DNA from: Litorimonas sp049647245
GTDB lineage: Bacteria > Pseudomonadota > Alphaproteobacteria > Caulobacterales > Maricaulaceae
Direction: 5' to 3'
Assembly (NCBI GenBank): GCA_049647245.1
Contig: JBARXH010000250.1
Span: forward strand, 1 to 37,109
Length of the DNA: 37,109 nt
The notes under the pieces were generated by a model. The model ran no database searches and was not told the origin of the DNA. It saw nothing but the letters and a program-made list of their open reading frames with translations. Shown here one piece after another: positions 23,749 through 32,124 of the stretch. A program made the position numbers and the translations under genes. The number at the start of each line of letters is the position of its first letter. Position 1 is the first letter of the stretch.

Positions 23749-26388
23749 ATGTCCACTTTCTTCCACCGCCCTCTCCTTCTGGCTGTTGCGGTCTTCGGGT
23801 TTGTCCATCCGGCAACGGCGTCGGACGCCAACGCGCCCGGACGCGGCGTGGCGGGCAGCGAAACGGACGCCGTCGCCAAGTTCCGCCAGATGGAGACGGA
23901 ATTCCGGTCCCCGAACATCTACCGTTCGGCGTCGGGCGCGCCTGGTCCCGGCTACTGGCAGCAGCGCGCCAATGTCGATATCGACGCGACGCTGGACGAG
24001 GACACGCAGCGCATTACGGCCGAAATGGACATCGAGTATGTCAACAACTCGCCCGACACGCTGACCTATATCTGGCTGGCCCTCGACCAGAACCGGTTCA
24101 AGGACGGCAGCCTCGCCCGGATGAGCGCCACGGCGTCGGCGGCCGTTACATCACGCGGTCAGGGCGCAGGCGGCGCGGACCGCTACAGTTTCGGACAGCT
24201 GCGCTACGATCAGGCGATGGAGGACCGCGAGTACGGTTTCGAATTTACACAGATCGCGGACATGGACGGCAATGCGCTGCCCTACTTCATCAATGACAGC
24301 ATGATGCGAATCGACCTGCCTGCCCCGCTGGCGACAGGAGAGACGTTCGGCTTTCAAGTGGACTGGGAGCACAACATCATCGACGAAGTCGCGGTCGGCG
24401 GGCGCGGCGGCTACGAATACTTCCCCGAGGAAGACAACTACATCTTCGCCATGGCGCAGTGGTTTCCACGTCTCGCGGCCTACACGGACTATACCGGTTG
24501 GCAAAACAAGCAGTTCCTGGGTCGTGGCGAGTTCACGCTGGAGTTCGGTGACTACTCGGTCGACCTGACCGTTCCGGCGGACCACATCGTTTCGGCCACA
24601 GGCGTGTTGCAGAACCCTCGCGACGTGCTGACGGCCGAACAGCGCCGCCGTCTCGCCGATGCCGACGTGGATGCTCCCATCTACATCGTCACGCCCGAAG
24701 AAGCGGAAGCGAACGAAGCCGAGAAGGCGGAAGGCGTTAAAACCTGGCAGTTCAGGGCCGACAATGTGCGTGACTTCGCCTGGTCGAGGTCCCGCAAATA
24801 CATCTGGGACGCGATGATCTTCGAGCAGGACGATGCGGAGCATCCGCGTGTCCTATCCATGAGTTTCTTTCCCAAGGAAGCCGACCCGATCTGGTCGCAG
24901 TTCTCGACCCAGGCCGTGGTCCATACGATGGACGTCTACAACCGCTTCGCTTTCAACTACCCCTATCCCGTCGCGCAGAGCGTGAACGCCTGGGAGCGCG
25001 GCGGCATGGAATATCCCATGATCACCTTCAACGGGTACCGTCCCTACGAGGACGAGGATTCCGGCGAGACCGTCTATTCCCGCAACGTGAAATACGGTCT
25101 GATCGGCGTCATCATTCATGAGATCGGGCACATCTATTTCCCGATGGTCGTGAACAGCGACGAGCGCCGCTACACCTGGATGGACGAAGGCCTCAACACC
25201 TTCCTCGAGTATCTGGCCGAGTATGAGTGGGAGGAGAATTTCCCCATCCGGCGCGACATGCAGAACCCGCTCGACGAGATCACGCGCTACATGACCAGCT
25301 CCAACCAGGTGCCGATCATGACGCAGTCGGATTCCGTGTTGCAGTTCGGGCCCAACGCCTATGCCAAGCCTGCGGCCGCGCTGATCGTGCTGCGTGAGAC
25401 GGTGATGGGCCGCGAAGCCTTCGATTTCGCTTTCCGTGAATATGCAAGGCGTTGGAAATTCAAGCGTCCCACGCCCGAAGACTTCTTCCGCACCATGGAA
25501 GACGCTTCCGCCGTCGATCTGGACTGGTTCTGGCGCGGTTGGTTCTACGGCACGGACCATGTGGACATGGCGATCACGGATGTGCGCGAATACCAGATCG
25601 GCACCAGCGATCCGGACGTGGAAAACACGATCGAGCGCGACGAGGACCTCGTCCGCTATCCCGAGAACATCGTGCAGCGCCGCAACCGGGAGGAAGGCCG
25701 CGTGCCGCGTATCGACCGCGTCGAGGGATTGCGTGATTTCTACAACGAAAACGACAAGTTCGCCGTCACCAACAAGGCGCGCAACGACTTCGAGAAGTTC
25801 CTCGACGGCCTCGAGGACTGGGAACGCACAGCCTATGACCGCGCCATGGAGGACGGGAAATACCTCTACTTCGTCGACTTCGAGAATGTCGGCGGCTTGA
25901 TCTCCCCACTGCCCCTCACCCTTACCTACGCCACCGGCGAGACCGAAGAGTTGATGGTCCCCGCGGAAATCTGGCGTCGGGACAGCCGCCGCGTCACGAA
26001 GCTGTTCGTCCGTGACGACCGGATCGAGAGCATCCAGCTCGACGCCGCGCACCAGATGGCGGACGCTGACTATGGAAATAACGGCTTCCCGCAGTCGGTC
26101 GTCTCGGACCGGCTGGAGCTTGCGCGTGGCAATCGCGAACAGCGCAGCATGATGGCTGTCATGCTACAGGAGCTGTCAGACACGGACGAGCCCGAAGGGT
26201 CTGAGAACGAGAGCGAAGTTCCACTCGGTGATGCGAGTCCGTCAGACTCCACGAATTTGGCTGAGCCAGAGGTCGAAACGTCGGACGCCGAGACGCCCGA
26301 GACCGAAACGCCTGACGCCGAAGCCCCTGAAGAGGAAAGCCTCAGCCTGCGCGAAACGCTGCGCCGGATGCTGGGACGCGATGAGTAG
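23749..26388 (+). CDS. Secreted M1 family zinc metallopeptidase
   Basis: 879 residues. The signal peptide ends near ATASD (about 25). The M1 catalytic core has the exopeptidase-like motif GGMEYPM (418-424) and zinc site HEIGHIYFP with His457, Glu458, His461 and Glu480 (WMDEGLNTF), a normal HExxH-x18-E. A further 300-plus residues follow the core. The last 60 or so are acidic and Glu/Pro/Thr-rich, with repeated ETPE and DAE units, and end in a basic helix LRETLRRMLGR. It probably trims peptides in the periplasm or outside the cell. The stop overlaps the DUF6702 gene by 8 bases, so the two are likely co-expressed. Confidence 0.94.
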   Translation: MSTFFHRPLLLAVAVFGFVHPATASDANAPGRGVAGSETDAVAKFRQMETEFRSPNIYRSASGAPGPGYWQQRANVDIDATLDEDTQRITAEMDIEYVNNSPDTLTYIWLALDQNRFKDGSLARMSATASAAVTSRGQGAGGADRYSFGQLRYDQAMEDREYGFEFTQIADMDGNALPYFINDSMMRIDLPAPLATGETFGFQVDWEHNIIDEVAVGGRGGYEYFPEEDNYIFAMAQWFPRLAAYTDYTGWQNKQFLGRGEFTLEFGDYSVDLTVPADHIVSATGVLQNPRDVLTAEQRRRLADADVDAPIYIVTPEEAEANEAEKAEGVKTWQFRADNVRDFAWSRSRKYIWDAMIFEQDDAEHPRVLSMSFFPKEADPIWSQFSTQAVVHTMDVYNRFAFNYPYPVAQSVNAWERGGMEYPMITFNGYRPYEDEDSGETVYSRNVKYGLIGVIIHEIGHIYFPMVVNSDERRYTWMDEGLNTFLEYLAEYEWEENFPIRRDMQNPLDEITRYMTSSNQVPIMTQSDSVLQFGPNAYAKPAAALIVLRETVMGREAFDFAFREYARRWKFKRPTPEDFFRTMEDASAVDLDWFWRGWFYGTDHVDMAITDVREYQIGTSDPDVENTIERDEDLVRYPENIVQRRNREEGRVPRIDRVEGLRDFYNENDKFAVTNKARNDFEKFLDGLEDWERTAYDRAMEDGKYLYFVDFENVGGLISPLPLTLTYATGETEELMVPAEIWRRDSRRVTKLFVRDDRIESIQLDAAHQMADADYGNNGFPQSVVSDRLELARGNREQRSMMAVMLQELSDTDEPEGSENESEVPLGDASPSDSTNLAEPEVETSDAETPETETPDAEAPEEESLSLRETLRRMLGRDE

Positions 26389-26881
26389 CATCCCGTCCCG
26401 ACGCACGGTCCTGGCCGGCCTGTCTGCGTCGGCTGTCCTCGCGTCGGCACCGTCCGCCCGGGCGCACCGCGCGGCGCGGACCGAAACGGAACTGAGAATC
26501 GACGCCGACGGCAAGATCGGCGTCATCCACGTCTACCATCTGCAGGACGCACAGACCGCGCTCTACGAGATGGGCCGCATCGGCAGACCAGATCTCACGC
26601 CTCTGCGCGCTCGCGCCATGCTGGCGCTCTACACACAGGAACGGTTCAGCCTTTCGGACGCGGACGGACCCGTTGCGTTAGAGCCCCTCGTCGCGGAGAT
26701 CGAGGGCGACAGCGTTTATGTCTATCAGGAGGGCATGGCGGGGCCCGGACCTTATACCGTCGAGGCGTCGATGCTGCGCGAAATCTACCGGGATCAGCGC
26801 AATAGCGTCAACATCGTGCGCGATGGAGACACGGTGACGTTGGATTTCACGGGCCGCGATAGAGCCAAGCGCATCCCTTGA
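26381..26881 (+). CDS. DUF6702 family protein with Tat-like signal
   Basis: 166 residues from the ATG at 26381, inside the end of the M1 gene (8-base overlap). The frame continues upstream but only as an overlap of M1. The N-terminus has SRRTVLAGL followed by an Ala/Ser-rich segment ending ARA, a twin-arginine-like signal, so it is probably exported folded. The mature part (VYHLQDAQTALYEMG, ALYTQERFSL, DSVYVYQEG, RNSVNIVRDGD) matches DUF6702. The family's function is unknown. Next to an M1 peptidase, it may be an accessory of that enzyme. Confidence 0.8.
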   Translation: MSSIPSRRTVLAGLSASAVLASAPSARAHRAARTETELRIDADGKIGVIHVYHLQDAQTALYEMGRIGRPDLTPLRARAMLALYTQERFSLSDADGPVALEPLVAEIEGDSVYVYQEGMAGPGPYTVEASMLREIYRDQRNSVNIVRDGDTVTLDFTGRDRAKRIP

Positions 26882-26921
26882 ATGCATTGCGAAGCGCGTT
26901 TCGAGCGCCTAGGGCCGTGCC

Positions 26922-27569
26922 ATGCTGACTGTCCATCACCTCAACAATTCCCGCTCGCAGCGTATCCTCTGGCTGCTGGAAGAGCTGGGCACAGACTACG
27001 AGATCAAGGCCTATCAGCGCGACCCGGATACGAGCCGCGCTCCGGCGGAATTGAAAGCCGTCCATCCGCTCGGAAAGAGTCCGCTGATCGAGCATGACGG
27101 GTTGGTCGTTGCGGAGACAGGCGCGATCATCGTCTACCTGCTGAACCAGTTCGGAGCCGACGAAGACGGCAATTGCCGCTTGCGGCCCGCGCTCGGCACA
27201 CAGGACTATGTGGATTATGTCCACTTCCTGCACTTCGCCGAAGGCTCGGCCATGCTGCCGCTCCTGCTTGCGCTCTACACAGGATTCCTCGGCGAGGCGG
27301 CCAAGCCGATCCAGCCCATGATCATGGACGAGATCCGCAAGGTGCTGGATTATTGCGAATATTCGCTGGTCCGCAACGAATGGTTCGCGGGCGACACGCT
27401 AACGGGCGCGGACTTCGCCATGATTTTCCCGCTGGAGGCCGCCAAGGCCAGAGGCCGGCTCAAGGGCTATGACGCCTGTAACGACTATGTCGAGCGCGTC
27501 TGGCAACGCCCGGCCTACCGCCGCGCGCTGGAGCGTGGGGGCGATTACGACTACGGACCCAAGGGATGA
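26922..27569 (+). CDS. Glutathione S-transferase family protein
   Basis: 215 residues. The thioredoxin-like N-domain (1-80) has HHLNNSRSQRILWLLEELG with a candidate catalytic Ser, the cis-Pro region HPLGKSPLIEHDG and the glutathione-contact AETGAIIVYL. The helical C-domain has the N-capping motif LTGADFAMIFPLE. It is cytoplasmic and probably conjugates or isomerises electrophiles with glutathione. The stop overlaps the next gene by 4 bases (ATGA), coupling it to a VOC-fold protein, a pairing that suggests a shared detoxification task. The substrate is unknown. Confidence 0.92.
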   Translation: MLTVHHLNNSRSQRILWLLEELGTDYEIKAYQRDPDTSRAPAELKAVHPLGKSPLIEHDGLVVAETGAIIVYLLNQFGADEDGNCRLRPALGTQDYVDYVHFLHFAEGSAMLPLLLALYTGFLGEAAKPIQPMIMDEIRKVLDYCEYSLVRNEWFAGDTLTGADFAMIFPLEAAKARGRLKGYDACNDYVERVWQRPAYRRALERGGDYDYGPKG

Positions 27570-27985
27570 GCACGGCCATCCCGTTCCATCTCGCCGCCCC
27601 GATCCGGGACAAGGAAGAGACGCGCCTGTTCTACCGTGATCTGATCGGCTGCCGGGTCGGGCGAGAGGCGGAGCGATGGATCGATTTCGACTTCTTCGGC
27701 CACCAGGTCAGCCTGCACGTCTGCGACGAAGCGGAAACGCTGGCCACGAACGAAGTGGACGGCAAGAAGGTCCCGGTCCGGCACTTCGGCGCGGTCCTGC
27801 CCTGGGCGGACTGGCACGATCTGCGAGACCGGCTTGTCGCGGCCGGAACCGACTTCGTTATCGAACCCTACATCCGGTTCCAGGGCGAAGTGGGAGAACA
27901 GGCCACCATGTTCTTCAAGGATCCCAGCGGCAACGCGCTGGAATTCAAGAGCTTCCGTGATCCGGATCAGCTCTACGCGACTTGA
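27566..27985 (+). CDS. VOC (glyoxalase/dioxygenase fold) family protein
   Basis: 139 residues with the VOC beta-alpha-beta layout. The first strand is FHLAAPIRD with metal-ligand candidate His8. RDLIGCRVGREAERWIDFDF and VSLHVCDEA follow. The second half has RHFGAVLPWADW and ends in KDPSGNALEFKSF with the usual Glu ligand. VOC proteins include glyoxalases, extradiol dioxygenases and fosfomycin-type resistance enzymes, and this one cannot be assigned further. It is coupled to the upstream GST gene by a 4-base overlap. Confidence 0.88.
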   Translation: MSTAIPFHLAAPIRDKEETRLFYRDLIGCRVGREAERWIDFDFFGHQVSLHVCDEAETLATNEVDGKKVPVRHFGAVLPWADWHDLRDRLVAAGTDFVIEPYIRFQGEVGEQATMFFKDPSGNALEFKSFRDPDQLYAT

Positions 27986-28015
27986 TCGAGTGGCGCGCCT
28001 GACGCAGCCTATTCC

Positions 28016-28738
28016 TTAGAATGCGCGTTCGATGAAGAAGCGAAGCTGGTTGTCGTCCGACGCATCGGTCAGCCCATGGAGCGTGCCAATATAGACGGCG
28101 ACATCGTCGGTCAGGTCGAACTCGATGAACGGTCCGATTTCCGCCTCGTCGTCCTTGAAGGCCCGTATATCGCTCGTGTCTCCCAGCTCGACATAGCTGT
28201 GCAGGCCAAGACGGATACCGCTCTCGGGCAGCTTGCGGGACAGTTCGAACCGGCCTTGGAACTGGAGTTCATTGTTTGTGCGCTGCGCGACTTGCAAGGT
28301 GTTCATCAGAATAGCGCGGGCACGGAAATTGTTCGGCAAGGCCCACTGGTTGATGAAGTTGGCACGGATTTCTTCGGCACCTTCCGTGCGGACGCGACCT
28401 TCGAACCGCATGCCCATCTGGTGCTTGCGATCATCCGGAGTCAGTTGCCACACAGCTTCAAGCCGGATGAAGTCGAGCTCTACCTCGTTGGACGCCGTTT
28501 CCTCGGTCGCGACGACAATGCGCGGACGGAAGTTGTCGCTGATCGCGCGCTCGTAATGCAGGCGTTGCGCCCAGAGGAAGTCATCGCCCGGCGCGTCAAT
28601 GACTCCGGCGGCCCTGTATTCCAGCGCGTGATCGTCTTCGCTCACCGTGGGGCTGAAGACGCCCGTCACGTTCTGCGCCTGGGCAGGCGCAGCGAAACCG
28701 ACCGCGAGGGCCGCGAAGACAGGAATGGTGTAACGCAT
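28016..28738 (-). CDS. Predicted outer-membrane beta-barrel protein
   Basis: 240 residues. The signal peptide ends APAQAQ (about 22). The rest is alternating polar/hydrophobic strands with charged turns, ending FFIERAF, a C-terminal Phe as used for outer-membrane insertion. No named family is recognised. Its start overlaps the pirin stop by one base (TGATG), so it is translated after pirin. Nothing in it indicates a substrate. It could be a small porin-like or lipid-related barrel. Confidence 0.72.
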   Translation of the reverse strand: MRYTIPVFAALAVGFAAPAQAQNVTGVFSPTVSEDDHALEYRAAGVIDAPGDDFLWAQRLHYERAISDNFRPRIVVATEETASNEVELDFIRLEAVWQLTPDDRKHQMGMRFEGRVRTEGAEEIRANFINQWALPNNFRARAILMNTLQVAQRTNNELQFQGRFELSRKLPESGIRLGLHSYVELGDTSDIRAFKDDEAEIGPFIEFDLTDDVAVYIGTLHGLTDASDDNQLRFFIERAF

Positions 28739-29631
28739 CAGAAAATCATCCGTTCTGGAAGAGGTATGTGTTCAGTCTCGTCGCCAGGGACGGTCGGAAA
28801 CTCGCCATTGCGCCATTGTTCGGCAGCTTTGGCGATCCGCTCCGCGCGGGATGACACGAAGTTCCATTTCATGATCCTGTCCCCCAAAGGCGCGCCGCCG
28901 ATCACGGCGAAGCGGCTCCGGCCTTCCGTGGCAACCTTGTGCGATCCTTCCTCAAGAACGGAGAGATCGAACAGCGCTGCCGGATGACCGTCCACTGTGA
29001 CGCCGCCTTCCACCACATAGATTGCAGACTCTTTAACCGAGGGCAGTTCGACTGTGCCCCCGCCCGGAAGATCCACCTCGTAGTAGAGCGTTTCCGAGAA
29101 GGTCTCGACAGGCGACACCATCCCGAACGCTTCGCCTATCATGACGCGGACCTTTGCCCCGCTATCCAGGGTCTTCTCCGGGATCGTCTCGGCCGGGTGA
29201 TGGTGAAAGCTTGCGTCCCGTTCCTCCTCGCTTTCCGGGAGAGCATGCCAGAGCTGCAATCCATGAAGATCATAGCCTGAAGCCCGGAGCGCGTCGCGCG
29301 TACGCTCGCTGTGAACGATACCGTTGCCCGTGACCATCAGGTTTATGGCGCCGGGATGGATGGGCGAGGAATTGCCGAGGCTGTCGCGGTGCCAGATCTC
29401 GCCCTCGAACAGATAGGTCACCGTCGCGATGCCGATATGCGGATGGGGCCGCACGTCCATGCCCTGCCCCGGGGCGTAGCTGACAGGCCCAAAATGATCG
29501 AAGAAGACCCATGGCCCGACAGAGCGTTGCGCGATGGTCGGCAGGGCGCGCCTGACCTTGAAGCCGTCCCCGAGTTCCTTGACCTTGGGCGAGATGGTTG
29601 TCTTGATGGGGGCGTGTTCATGATCGGTCAT
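28738..29631 (-). CDS. Pirin family protein (bicupin)
   Basis: 297-residue pirin. The first cupin has metal ligands His63 and His65 (RPHPHIG) and His107/Glu109 (GIVHSE). The second cupin starts about residue 175. Bacterial pirins bind iron or other metals, and some have quercetinase activity or modulate pyruvate metabolism. The role here is unknown. It is divergent from a glutathione S-transferase gene with only 27 bases between start codons, and it is coupled to the outer-membrane protein gene downstream. Confidence 0.95.
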   Translation of the reverse strand: MTDHEHAPIKTTISPKVKELGDGFKVRRALPTIAQRSVGPWVFFDHFGPVSYAPGQGMDVRPHPHIGIATVTYLFEGEIWHRDSLGNSSPIHPGAINLMVTGNGIVHSERTRDALRASGYDLHGLQLWHALPESEEERDASFHHHPAETIPEKTLDSGAKVRVMIGEAFGMVSPVETFSETLYYEVDLPGGGTVELPSVKESAIYVVEGGVTVDGHPAALFDLSVLEEGSHKVATEGRSRFAVIGGAPLGDRIMKWNFVSSRAERIAKAAEQWRNGEFPTVPGDETEHIPLPERMIF

Positions 29632-29658
29632 GGGCGCGGGATAGAAAAGAGGGCTCCG

Positions 29659-30291
29659 ATGCTCAAGCTGTATGATTGTTCCACTGCGCCGTCGCCGCGC
29701 CGCGCCCGCATGTTCCTGGCCGAGAGAGGCATCGAATGGGAGACGGTCGAGGTCGATCTACTCACGGGCGAACAGCTCGGAGAGCGCTTTCTGTCAGTGA
29801 ACCCGCGCGCCACGGTCCCCGCGCTGATGACGGAAGATGGCGATGTCATCAGCGAAAACATCGGTATCGCCGCTTATGTCGAAGCGCTTCATCCCGAGCC
29901 ACCGCTTCTGGGCACGAGCGCGCTAGAGAAAGCGCGCGTGCTGGAATGGGATTTTCGCTGCACCATGGAAGGTCTTGCGGCCATCGCGGAGATCCTGCGC
30001 AATAGCTCGCCTCACATGAAAGGTCGCGCCCTGCCCGGCCCGCGCAATCTCGACCAGATCGCAGAATTGGCTGACCGTGGGCGCAAGCGCCTGGGCTGGT
30101 TCTTTGAAGACGTTGAAGCGCGCCTTGCTGAGTCCGAGTTTATCGCGGGTGAGCGCTATTCAATGGCGGACATCACGCTGACAGTCGTATTCGACTTTTC
30201 GAAATGGGTGAAAGCGCAGCCCGAGGGCGACCATCCGGCGCTGCAAGCCTACATAGCCCGCATGCGCGAACGGGCGTCATACAGTCTTTGA
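29659..30291 (+). CDS. Glutathione S-transferase family protein (second copy)
   Basis: 210 residues from the ATG at 29659 with ribosome binding site GAGGG. The frame is open back to 29311 only as an antisense shadow of pirin. The thioredoxin-like domain has YDCSTAPSPRRARMFLAERG (catalytic Ser region), NPRATVPALMTEDG and the glutathione-binding SENIGIAAYVEAL. The helical domain contains YSMADITLTVVFDF. It is not closely similar to the GST at 26922. Probable role: cytoplasmic detoxification. The substrate is unknown. Confidence 0.9.
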   Translation: MLKLYDCSTAPSPRRARMFLAERGIEWETVEVDLLTGEQLGERFLSVNPRATVPALMTEDGDVISENIGIAAYVEALHPEPPLLGTSALEKARVLEWDFRCTMEGLAAIAEILRNSSPHMKGRALPGPRNLDQIAELADRGRKRLGWFFEDVEARLAESEFIAGERYSMADITLTVVFDFSKWVKAQPEGDHPALQAYIARMRERASYSL

Positions 30292-30329
30292 GGGTTGAGC
30301 AAGGTTTTCGTGCGTTTATGTATGGAATC

Positions 30330-31145
30330 ATGACGAAGACCGCATCAGACCCCGCCTCGCCCGATTTCCGCGTCGAAGTCCCGCGAATGCCGCGTCAATG
30401 GCTGAAGGCCATGCGTCACTTCCGCAGGCTGATCGCCAACAAGGAAGACACGACGCAGGTCTTCCATATCACCAAGGCTCTGAACGGCACGGACCTCTAC
30501 AAGCATTTCAATCGGTTCCTTGCCGATCCTGAAGGGCGTAAACGGTTCGAAGAACGGCGCTACCTGCCTCCTATCCTTGACGACCGCGAGCGTCTTCGCG
30601 CCATGCCGGCAGGCTCTCTGGCCCATGCCTACTGCGATTTTATGGACCGGGAGGGCCTGACGGCGCAGGGCCTTGTCGACGAGTTCAACCGCTTCATAAA
30701 GGACGGCGAAGATACGCGCACGGAGGAGTTCCGCTGGTACAACAACCGCTCCCGCGACACGCATGACATGGAACATGTGCTAACGGGCTATGGCCGGGAC
30801 GCGCTGGGCGAAACTTGCGTGCTGGCCTACAGCTATCAGCAGACATCGGGCCTCGGAATCCAGTTCATCGCCTGGATGGGTGCGACCGAAGTGAAACGCT
30901 GGGCCCCGCGCGGCGCGCCCGTCTACGGAGCGATCCGCGAGGCCGCTCGCCGCGGCAAGGCCGCCAAGGCGATCATCTATTACGACATTCTCGACCTGCT
31001 TCCCCGGCCGATCGAGGAGGTCCGCGAGATGCTCGGGATCGAACCCATGACGGTCTATCCCGAAGTCCACCGCATGATGCGCGACGCCGGGCTCGATCCG
31101 TATGAAGCGGTTGGCGGTCCCGTGCAGGACGCCGTCCCGGCCTAG
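30330..31145 (+). CDS. coq4: COQ4-type ubiquinone biosynthesis protein
   Basis: 271 residues. The family zinc motif HDxxH-x11-E is present as THDMEHVLTGYGRDALGE (His145, Asp146, His149, Glu161). The rest (YRY-like LAYSYQQTSG, KAIIYYDILDLLPRPIEEVR) fits COQ4. COQ4 is tied to oxidative decarboxylation at ring carbon 1 of the quinone precursor, or to holding the biosynthetic complex together, at the membrane. The start could also be the ATG at 30318. The ATG at 30330 has the closer GGA. No other ubiquinone genes are in the window. The stop shares a CTAG with the convergent cupin gene. Confidence 0.9.
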   Translation: MTKTASDPASPDFRVEVPRMPRQWLKAMRHFRRLIANKEDTTQVFHITKALNGTDLYKHFNRFLADPEGRKRFEERRYLPPILDDRERLRAMPAGSLAHAYCDFMDREGLTAQGLVDEFNRFIKDGEDTRTEEFRWYNNRSRDTHDMEHVLTGYGRDALGETCVLAYSYQQTSGLGIQFIAWMGATEVKRWAPRGAPVYGAIREAARRGKAAKAIIYYDILDLLPRPIEEVREMLGIEPMTVYPEVHRMMRDAGLDPYEAVGGPVQDAVPA

Positions 31146-31603
31146 GTCAGCGCCTGGATAATCGTGTCAGCCTCCGGCCATTCGGCAAGGAGGTCGTCAC
31201 GTTCGGCCAACTCGAAGCCCGAGAATTCGAATGCGGGACTGACGGTGCATCCGGCCAGGCAGTGGCTCAGCGGTTCAGCCAGTTTTGCCCCGAACCAGAC
31301 ACCCGCTGGAATGACGATCTGCGGGTTGGAGGGCTCCAACCGGTCGACCCTGTGCGATCCGCCAGCGCGCAGGCTATGAATTTCGAGCGGTCCACCCTGA
31401 TGATAGTGCCAGATCTCGTCCGCATCGATCCTGTGAAACCGCGATACGTCTGAACCCGACAGAAGATACAGGATCGCCGTTCCGGCCGATCGGACACTGC
31501 GATCTGCAGTGACGGTGAGATCGGAGCGGTAGGTTTCGCGGTAATAGCCCCCTTCGGGATGGGGCTTCAGCTCAAACAGTTCGATCAGGGTGTCAGCGTC
31601 CAT
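31142..31603 (-). CDS. DUF985 cupin-domain protein
   Basis: 153 residues from the ATG at 31603 (ribosome binding site GAGG). The single cupin has the family signature KPHPEGGYYRETYRS, then FHRIDADEIWHYHQG (His metal ligands) and VIPAGVWFGAKL. The C-terminus FEFSGFELAERDDLL is typical of DUF985 (cupin_5). The function is unknown; some relatives bind metal and small acids. It lies just after the rpsU terminator, so it needs its own promoter or read-through. It converges on COQ4 with the stops overlapping in CTAG. Confidence 0.92.
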   Translation of the reverse strand: MDADTLIELFELKPHPEGGYYRETYRSDLTVTADRSVRSAGTAILYLLSGSDVSRFHRIDADEIWHYHQGGPLEIHSLRAGGSHRVDRLEPSNPQIVIPAGVWFGAKLAEPLSHCLAGCTVSPAFEFSGFELAERDDLLAEWPEADTIIQALT

Positions 31604-31615
31604 GGTCCGATGCCT

Positions 31616-31646
31616 CAAAGAAAAAGCCGCCCTCTCGGACGGCTTT
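31616..31646 (-). terminator. Rho-independent terminator after rpsU
   Basis: On the minus strand a stem (31640-31646 with 31623-31629, plus inner pairs) is followed by TTTTTCTTTG. It lies 24 bases past the rpsU stop and overlaps the upstream region of the DUF985 gene, whose start is only 13 bases further on. Confidence 0.85.
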
Positions 31647-31670
31647 GGCTATTCGACGATGCGCGTGCGC

Positions 31671-31904
31671 CTAGCGGCGGCGCTTCTTCTTGCTGGGGAT
31701 CAGACCCTCGATCTGGGCACGTTTGCGGGCCAGCTTGCGGGCGCGGCGCAGGGCTTCCGCCTGCTCGCGGACACGCTTTTCGGACGGCTTTTCGTAGTGC
31801 TTGCGGGATTTCATCTCGCGCAGGATGCCTTCGTTCTGAAGCTTTTTCTTCAGGGCGCGAAGGGCCTGGTCAACATTGTTCTGGCGGACGTAGATTTCGA
31901 CCAT
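31671..31904 (-). CDS. rpsU: 30S ribosomal protein S21
   Basis: 77 residues beginning MVEIYVRQNNVDQALRALKK, the S21 signature, then REMKSRKHYEKPSEKR and a basic tail ending KKKRRR. S21 is a helical small-subunit protein near the anti-Shine-Dalgarno region. The ORF is open upstream to 32036, but homology begins at the ATG at 31904. The leader between 31905 and about 32015 can form two hairpins, one followed by a T-rich tract (described separately), which suggests regulated expression. The gene is followed by a terminator and stands alone. Confidence 0.97.
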   Translation of the reverse strand: MVEIYVRQNNVDQALRALKKKLQNEGILREMKSRKHYEKPSEKRVREQAEALRRARKLARKRAQIEGLIPSKKKRRR

Positions 31905-31930
31905 GTGTCGGTTCAACTCTCTTTCGTGTA

Positions 31931-31993
31931 GTGCGGGGTTCCGCACCGGCGTATCGTCAAAATAGCAAAAGGCCCCGGGTTGCCCGCGGGACC
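31931..31993 (-). promoter_or_regulatory. Structured rpsU leader with terminator-like hairpin
   Basis: On the minus strand, upstream of rpsU, a GC-rich hairpin (31971-31993) is followed by TTTTGCTATTTTG (31958-31970), then a second perfect 6-bp stem (31931-31936 with 31941-31946, loop AACC). The first resembles an intrinsic terminator placed about 55 bases before the start codon. No minus-strand gene lies upstream of it within the 221-base gap, so attenuation or autoregulation of rpsU is the simplest reading. Confidence 0.45.
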
Positions 31994-32124
31994 AGCGTTC
32001 GAGCGGCTCCATAAGGGCGATTCCGTGCTTTGGCAAGACCCCAGAACAGGAGCCCGACGCGGCCTAACACGTCATTACGCGGATTTCCGGTTGGCACGAA
32101 GCGGGAATCCGCCATTGTCCTGCC

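Noticed and set aside
24853..26052. 399-residue minus-strand frame opposite the M1 peptidase gene
   Set aside because: Antisense shadow with Val/Asp/His-rich composition. The sense frame has a complete HExxH-E peptidase.
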